Origin: Affinundibacterium amnicola
GTDB taxonomy: Bacteria > Pseudomonadota > Gammaproteobacteria > Burkholderiales > Burkholderiaceae_D
NCBI RefSeq assembly: GCF_014284275.1
Contig: NZ_JACOFU010000001.1
Location: 62,001 to 126,000 of the forward strand
Length of the DNA stretch: 64,000 nucleotides
Direction of reading: 5' to 3'
Below are positions 59,298 through 64,000 of this stretch, in pieces (the stretch's first letter is position 1; every line of letters starts with the position of its first letter). The position numbers were made by a program, and so were the translations under genes. Below the pieces are notes generated by a model. It was not told the DNA's origin and searched no databases. It worked only from the letters and a program-made list of their open reading frames with translations.

Positions 59298-62200
59298 ATG
59301 ACTTGGAATATAAATTCACGATCAAAAATAAAATCAATGCGGTCGGTCATGGCGATGAGTCTATCCCCACTTTTTCTTCAGACATTTGCATTGATAGTCT
59401 TTTTTTTCTGTGCCTACGGCGCAAATGCGCAAACTATTTTGAATCCCGGGGCTACGGTGAACCTTACCATGACCCAAGGTCAGGCCTTTTCTCAAAATTT
59501 TGCTGGAACAGGAACGCAAGATAATGTTTACACATTGAACGGATCACTTCCTTCAGGTCTTGGTATATCCACAATTGCACCACCTCCACCAGCAACTTCT
59601 AACCATGAAATGTTGCTGTCTGGGACGCCGACAAGTGTGGGAATCTTTAGTTTTAATATTGATGTGAGTGCGACTTTTTTTTCAGTCCCGGTCAACTACA
59701 CTACAACGATTGTTGTGACAGTATTGCCATCCCCACCAGTTGCGAACACTTATAATCTTGTTGTGCTTCAGAACAGTGCCGCGAATGTGTTTACTCCTGG
59801 CATGTCAGGTAGTGTGACTAGTATTTCTCTAGCAACATTTCCAGCGCACGGTAGTGCAACCATTAGTGGCTTATCGATAAGTTATACGCCATTGGCGGGG
59901 TATGTTGGAAGTGATACGTTTAGCTATCAAGCAACGGGTCCCGGGGGGACATCTAGTGCAGCAAATATTTCAGTCACGGTGAACCCTCTTCCGCCAGCTG
60001 TTGCGTCAAGTAGTGTTGTAGTAAATGCAAATAGTGGTTCAAATACAATTACTCCTAACATTACTGGGACTGCGACGAGTATTAATCTCCTTAGTTCACC
60101 AACACACGGTGTGGCCTCGGTAAGTGGCTTAGGACTAGTTTATACACCTTCGCCTGGATATGTTGGGAACGACAGTATGACAATTTCCGTGACCGGACCC
60201 GGTGGAACTTCAGCGCCTGCAACAATCGCTGTTACTGTTAATCCACCTCCACCAACTGTAGCATCAAGTAGTGTGACTGTTCCGGCTAACAGTAGCGCAA
60301 ATAGCATCGTGCCTGTCATATCAGGAGCTGCGACAAACCTGATCGTGGTTAATTCACCTGCACATGGTACGGTTTCTGTTAGCGGATTTGAATTAAGTTA
60401 CACGCCATCTGCAGGTTATTTCGGCAGTGATAATTTGAAGATCGCTGTGACAGGACCAGGTGGAACATCAAGCACGGCCACGATTTCAATTGTGATCAGT
60501 CCGCCACCACCTACAGTTCTTGCAGGCAGTTTTAGTGTCTTTGTTGATAGTGTAAATAATTATATCTTGCCGCTTATAAATGGTACTGCGACTTCGATAA
60601 ATATTATTACTAGCCCATCTCACGGTGCAGCAAGTGTCAGTGGACTGGGTGTTTCATACACGCCGGTGATGGGTTATATCGGATCAGATACCATGGTTAT
60701 TACGGCTACTGGTCCTGGTGGGACATCGGCTCCATCGACAATTTCGATTTCGGTTGCTGAGCGACCTCCAATTGCTATTGGGCGAAATGTAGATATCTCT
60801 TCGAATAGTAACGCCAATAATATCTCGCCCGTGATCTTAGGTGTTGCCAGTAGCATTAATATCAGGGGGGATGCTACTAATGGGAATGTTTTAGTAAGTG
60901 GTCTGACAGTGTTGTATACCCCGCGACCAAATTTTGTAGGTAGTGATAGCGTTACCTTGACGGTTTCAGGTCCGGGAGGCACCTCTAATTCAGTTACTAT
61001 TTCAATCAATGTAACGAATGTAAGCAATGCTGCCCCCGTCGTTGCAGATATGAACTTGGCTTTTCCTCTGAATAGCAGTGCTAATTTGATTAATCCGTTG
61101 GTTTCTGGCGTAGCAACAGGTCTCAGCATTATTAACTCGCCATCACATGGTGTAGTGTCTGTAAATGGGTTTTCTCTGCGTTATACACCGGTGGTTGGAT
61201 ATGTTGGAAACGACACTATTGGTATTGCCGCAATTGGTCCGGGTGGAAGTTCAGCTCTGGCAAATATCACAATATCCGTTACAGCAACGCCACCTGTCGT
61301 GGCTGAGTCAAGCTTTACTGTTCCGATGGACAGTGCTGATAATCTCATTCGACCTCAAATTACAGGCACAGCTTCAACTATTAGTATCGTGAATGGCGCA
61401 CTTCACGGTACAACGACAGTGGATGGTTTAGGTATTCGTTACACGCCGAATAGGAACTATGTCGGTGTTGATGTATTTAGTGTTAACGCTACAGGTCCTG
61501 GTGGAACATCGGAATCAGCGGTAGTGTCGATCTCTGTACTATCAACAGTTCCCAAATTAGATCCCATCAGTATTACAGTAGCTAAAGATAGTAGGGAAAT
61601 TCGGATTTCTCCCATAATCACAGGAAATGCGTCTTCCCTTAATATTATTTCTGGGCCTTCGCATGGATTGATAACGCTCAATGGACTTGAACTTAGATAT
61701 ACCCCGAACGCTGGTTTTAGCGGAACCGATCAGGTAGTAATTAGTGCAACTGGGGCTAATGGAAACTCACCACCTGTTAGCTTGAGTATCACTGTCATTC
61801 CTGAGTTTCCAAGCATTCTCCCCATGACTGTTTCCGTACCTAAGAACAGTAGTGCTAACCAAATTAAACCTTCGTTAAGCGGCAATGTTTCAACAGTGTC
61901 TGTTGTCACTTCGCCGCTTCACGGTGTGATATCTGTGAACGGTTTAGGTGTTATTTACACTCCCAACACTGGATTTGTTGGTACCGACACCGTCCTTGTC
62001 GTTGCTAATGGCGTGAGTGCTTCTTCGTCTCCGGCATTGATTACGATTAATGTGCAAGCAGAACCACCCAAATTAAGCGATGCAACCGCACAAGTTGCTG
62101 CAAATAGTATCTCTAATGTGATTGCCCCTAAAATTAATGGAGAAGCGGCGACGCTTCAGATTGTTGACACAGCTAGTCACGGTAATTTGATTGTAAGAGG

Positions 62201-63839
62201 TCTGGAGCTGTTATATACCCCTGTGTCTGGGTTTGTGGGGACAGATTCTGTCACGGTCAGTGCAAGTGGAAGTTTTGGTACATCTAATCTCGCTAAAATA
62301 ACAATCACTGTGCAAGCAATTTCAGGTGCAATAAACACTAGCGTGGTTCAGACAAATAGCACTGCTAATATTTTACCTGTACTGAATCTGGAGGGCGCAC
62401 AAAGCCTGAATATCAGCGCTCAAGCAACGCAAGGTAGCGTCGTCGTTCAAGGCTTGGGGCTAAGTTATACGCCCAGACAAAACTACGTCGGGCCAGACAG
62501 TGTTAGTTATTCACTGCTCGGCAGTAATGGCAGTTTTGCTTCTGGCACGATTCAAATTTCCGTGGTTGCTGCTGCACCTGTTTTAAAGAATGCAAATTTA
62601 ACCGTGGAAACTGGGCGCAGTGGCAGTATCGATCTGGCCAGTTTAATTTCTGGGCCAACTTTTACGGGTGTCAGCATTCGCCTTAATGGTGCACCAGCGC
62701 ATGGTGTAGCGAGTGTGAATGGCACGCTAGTGACTTACACCTCAACGGTCGGATATGTTGGTACGGATAGTCTGCAATTAACGGCGACTGCGGTTGGCGG
62801 TACTTCAAATGTCGCGCAGTTAATGATTACCGTAATCCCACGTCCAGATCCATCGAAAGATCCGGGAGTGTTGGCGATGTTCGCCGCAAATACGGCGGCA
62901 GTACGGCACTTTGAACAAACGCAAATCGAACATTTCAATGGACGAATGTTGAGCTTGGCATCGCAATCTGCAGCGGGGAAAACTGCGGGAGAGCAGAAAA
63001 ATGAACGCGAATGTGGCGCAATTTCATATTGGGTTTCTGGCTTAAATAGCACCGGACGTTATCGCACGGTGAATGGTTTGAAGTACTCTACTTTGGGATT
63101 TAGCGCAGGAGGAGATCGTTGCTTCGCTGGTGGTCAGACGCATATTGGTTTCGGTGTTGGGTACGCACGCGATCATAGCGAATCTGAACGCGATTTATCC
63201 TTTATGAAGGCGACGGCAAATACCGCGGCAAGTTATTTGACGACACAATTATTGCCATCGATGCGATTCTCATTCATGTTAGGCGTCAATCAAATTCAAG
63301 ACCGTTTTGCCCGTTTTGAAGATAATGATTTATCTCTGGCTTATGGTGAATGGAAAGGTTCGCAAATGATTAGTTCGGGTGCGATCAGCAGCGATCTTAG
63401 TTTCGGTAAAATCATTCTCGTTCCCTATGTGCGTCTTGATATGGCGAAATTGAAGTTAGATCCTTTTTCTGAATCGGGCGATGGTGACTATCTGTTGCAT
63501 TACCATAAGCAGACCATGTTGAGTCAACGCAGTACCTTAGGATTTAATAGCGAGATGAAAGTGGCGACTTCATGGGGCGAATTGATTCCACGTTTAAAAG
63601 TTGAATTGCAACGTGATTTTGCTCGTCGTGATAGTTTGAAGATCAATTATATTGATGAGCCTGATGCAGTTTACTTAGTGCCAAATAATGATCTAGACAG
63701 ACGAATGATTTTGATTTCTTTAGGCGCCGATATGATGTGGAAAAATGGCATGGTGACGATCATTAATTTCACGCATTCCAATGCCAATGCCGGCAACAAA
63801 GCAAATCGTCTCAATCTGCGATTCTCATATCAATATTAA
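59298..63839 (+). CDS. Giant autotransporter with twelve Ig-like/cadherin-like repeats
   Basis: A 1513-residue surface protein. The signal peptide is long (residues 1 to about 45), with a charged N-region and the hydrophobic core TFALIVFFFCAYGANAQ. An Ig-like domain follows (about 46-147). Twelve tandem repeats of about 86 residues (about 148-1185) each carry the phrases HGxxSVxGLxxxYTP, GYVGxDS and TGPGGTS. A low-complexity linker leads to a C-terminal autotransporter beta-barrel (about 1230-1513) that ends LNLRFSYQY with the terminal aromatic residue needed for BAM recognition. The likely role is adhesion or surface layer. Start ATG 59298 has GGGGGAG upstream. Repeats 1-7 are closest to each other; later ones are more diverged. 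Confidence 0.88.
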   Translation: MTWNINSRSKIKSMRSVMAMSLSPLFLQTFALIVFFFCAYGANAQTILNPGATVNLTMTQGQAFSQNFAGTGTQDNVYTLNGSLPSGLGISTIAPPPPATSNHEMLLSGTPTSVGIFSFNIDVSATFFSVPVNYTTTIVVTVLPSPPVANTYNLVVLQNSAANVFTPGMSGSVTSISLATFPAHGSATISGLSISYTPLAGYVGSDTFSYQATGPGGTSSAANISVTVNPLPPAVASSSVVVNANSGSNTITPNITGTATSINLLSSPTHGVASVSGLGLVYTPSPGYVGNDSMTISVTGPGGTSAPATIAVTVNPPPPTVASSSVTVPANSSANSIVPVISGAATNLIVVNSPAHGTVSVSGFELSYTPSAGYFGSDNLKIAVTGPGGTSSTATISIVISPPPPTVLAGSFSVFVDSVNNYILPLINGTATSINIITSPSHGAASVSGLGVSYTPVMGYIGSDTMVITATGPGGTSAPSTISISVAERPPIAIGRNVDISSNSNANNISPVILGVASSINIRGDATNGNVLVSGLTVLYTPRPNFVGSDSVTLTVSGPGGTSNSVTISINVTNVSNAAPVVADMNLAFPLNSSANLINPLVSGVATGLSIINSPSHGVVSVNGFSLRYTPVVGYVGNDTIGIAAIGPGGSSALANITISVTATPPVVAESSFTVPMDSADNLIRPQITGTASTISIVNGALHGTTTVDGLGIRYTPNRNYVGVDVFSVNATGPGGTSESAVVSISVLSTVPKLDPISITVAKDSREIRISPIITGNASSLNIISGPSHGLITLNGLELRYTPNAGFSGTDQVVISATGANGNSPPVSLSITVIPEFPSILPMTVSVPKNSSANQIKPSLSGNVSTVSVVTSPLHGVISVNGLGVIYTPNTGFVGTDTVLVVANGVSASSSPALITINVQAEPPKLSDATAQVAANSISNVIAPKINGEAATLQIVDTASHGNLIVRGLELLYTPVSGFVGTDSVTVSASGSFGTSNLAKITITVQAISGAINTSVVQTNSTANILPVLNLEGAQSLNISAQATQGSVVVQGLGLSYTPRQNYVGPDSVSYSLLGSNGSFASGTIQISVVAAAPVLKNANLTVETGRSGSIDLASLISGPTFTGVSIRLNGAPAHGVASVNGTLVTYTSTVGYVGTDSLQLTATAVGGTSNVAQLMITVIPRPDPSKDPGVLAMFAANTAAVRHFEQTQIEHFNGRMLSLASQSAAGKTAGEQKNERECGAISYWVSGLNSTGRYRTVNGLKYSTLGFSAGGDRCFAGGQTHIGFGVGYARDHSESERDLSFMKATANTAASYLTTQLLPSMRFSFMLGVNQIQDRFARFEDNDLSLAYGEWKGSQMISSGAISSDLSFGKIILVPYVRLDMAKLKLDPFSESGDGDYLLHYHKQTMLSQRSTLGFNSEMKVATSWGELIPRLKVELQRDFARRDSLKINYIDEPDAVYLVPNNDLDRRMILISLGADMMWKNGMVTIINFTHSNANAGNKANRLNLRFSYQY

Positions 63840-63929
63840 TCACATCTGAATACGCGAATTGGCATTCAGTGATGTGGAATTCGCCTTGCTATTATCGCTT
63901 AGGGTAGTGAGGTCTTGATCGATTTAAAA

Positions 63930-63976
63930 GTATGCAGTGCGCGCAAAAAAAGTAGTTAGCGACCAACACTGCATAC
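63930..63976 (+). terminator. Hairpin after the autotransporter gene
   Basis: GTATGCAGTG and CACTGCATAC form a perfect 10-bp inverted repeat with a 27-base loop, 90 bases beyond the stop codon and followed by ATTTTATAAG. The large loop makes it a weaker terminator candidate; it could also be an operator for the next gene outside the window. Confidence 0.45.
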
Positions 63977-64000
63977 ATTTTATAAGTTCATGAAAACCAA

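Overview
The window looks like a chromosomal segment of a betaproteobacterium of the order Burkholderiales. The moderate GC content and the overall gene set would fit the Oxalobacteraceae (Undibacterium-like). This is inferred from gene content and protein style only; no rRNA or tRNA gene lies in the window to confirm it. Most of the segment is ordinary chromosome. One stretch, about 20.1-24.9 kb, is an accessory insertion: a run of integron attC sites with gene cassettes but no integrase, further disrupted by two decayed IS1182-type elements.

Layout. 0.2-4.0 kb (minus strand): a trans-4-hydroxy-L-proline catabolic operon, with the epimerase and a three-subunit D-hydroxyproline dehydrogenase. 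It is divergent from a low-specificity threonine aldolase. 5.4-9.6 kb: an EF-hand protein, then an electrophile-response unit (NemR-like TetR repressor, old-yellow-enzyme reductase, glutathione S-transferase). Two near-identical 15-bp palindromes sit inside the two promoters of that unit. 9.7-17 kb: a LysE exporter, a very long TonB/TolA-like protein, a TIGR01777 epimerase, a DTW-domain tRNA-modifying enzyme, an OPT transporter and an unknown membrane-anchored protein. 17.2-19.7 kb: groES-groEL with a CIRCE operator, an overlapping sigma70/sigma32 promoter, and a 116-bp imperfect palindrome between the two genes.

20.1-24.9 kb: the cassette array. It holds five attC-like sites and four intact cassette genes (a HEPN-like protein, two secreted proteins of unknown function and a zinc-ribbon protein). 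Two IS remnants are each inserted next to the GTT of an attC site. 25.6-29.8 kb: a glycosyltransferase, a NeuD/PglD-like acyltransferase, a BKACE-family enzyme and a TauE-type exporter. 30-33 kb: a 1014-residue secreted BNR/PKD protein. 33.6-40.4 kb: small metabolic, membrane and unknown genes, a 12-bp minisatellite, a decayed MITE and aquaporin Z. 40.6-45 kb: a LytS/LytR-type two-component system divergent from a TonB-dependent receptor.

45.2-49.9 kb: an XRE regulator with a membrane partner and repeated 20-bp palindromic operators, a second, well-preserved MITE, and a three-gene operon in which two related proteins of unknown function precede a Dyp-type peroxidase. 50.2-58.8 kb: an S10 serine carboxypeptidase, a FecR-domain protein with a long low-complexity tail, and a four-gene MacAB-like ABC export operon. 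59.3-63.8 kb: a 1513-residue autotransporter with twelve repeats of about 86 residues.

The best candidates for something undescribed are the integrase-less attC array with IS elements targeting attC, the DyP operon with its paralogous partners, and the large structured element between groES and groEL.
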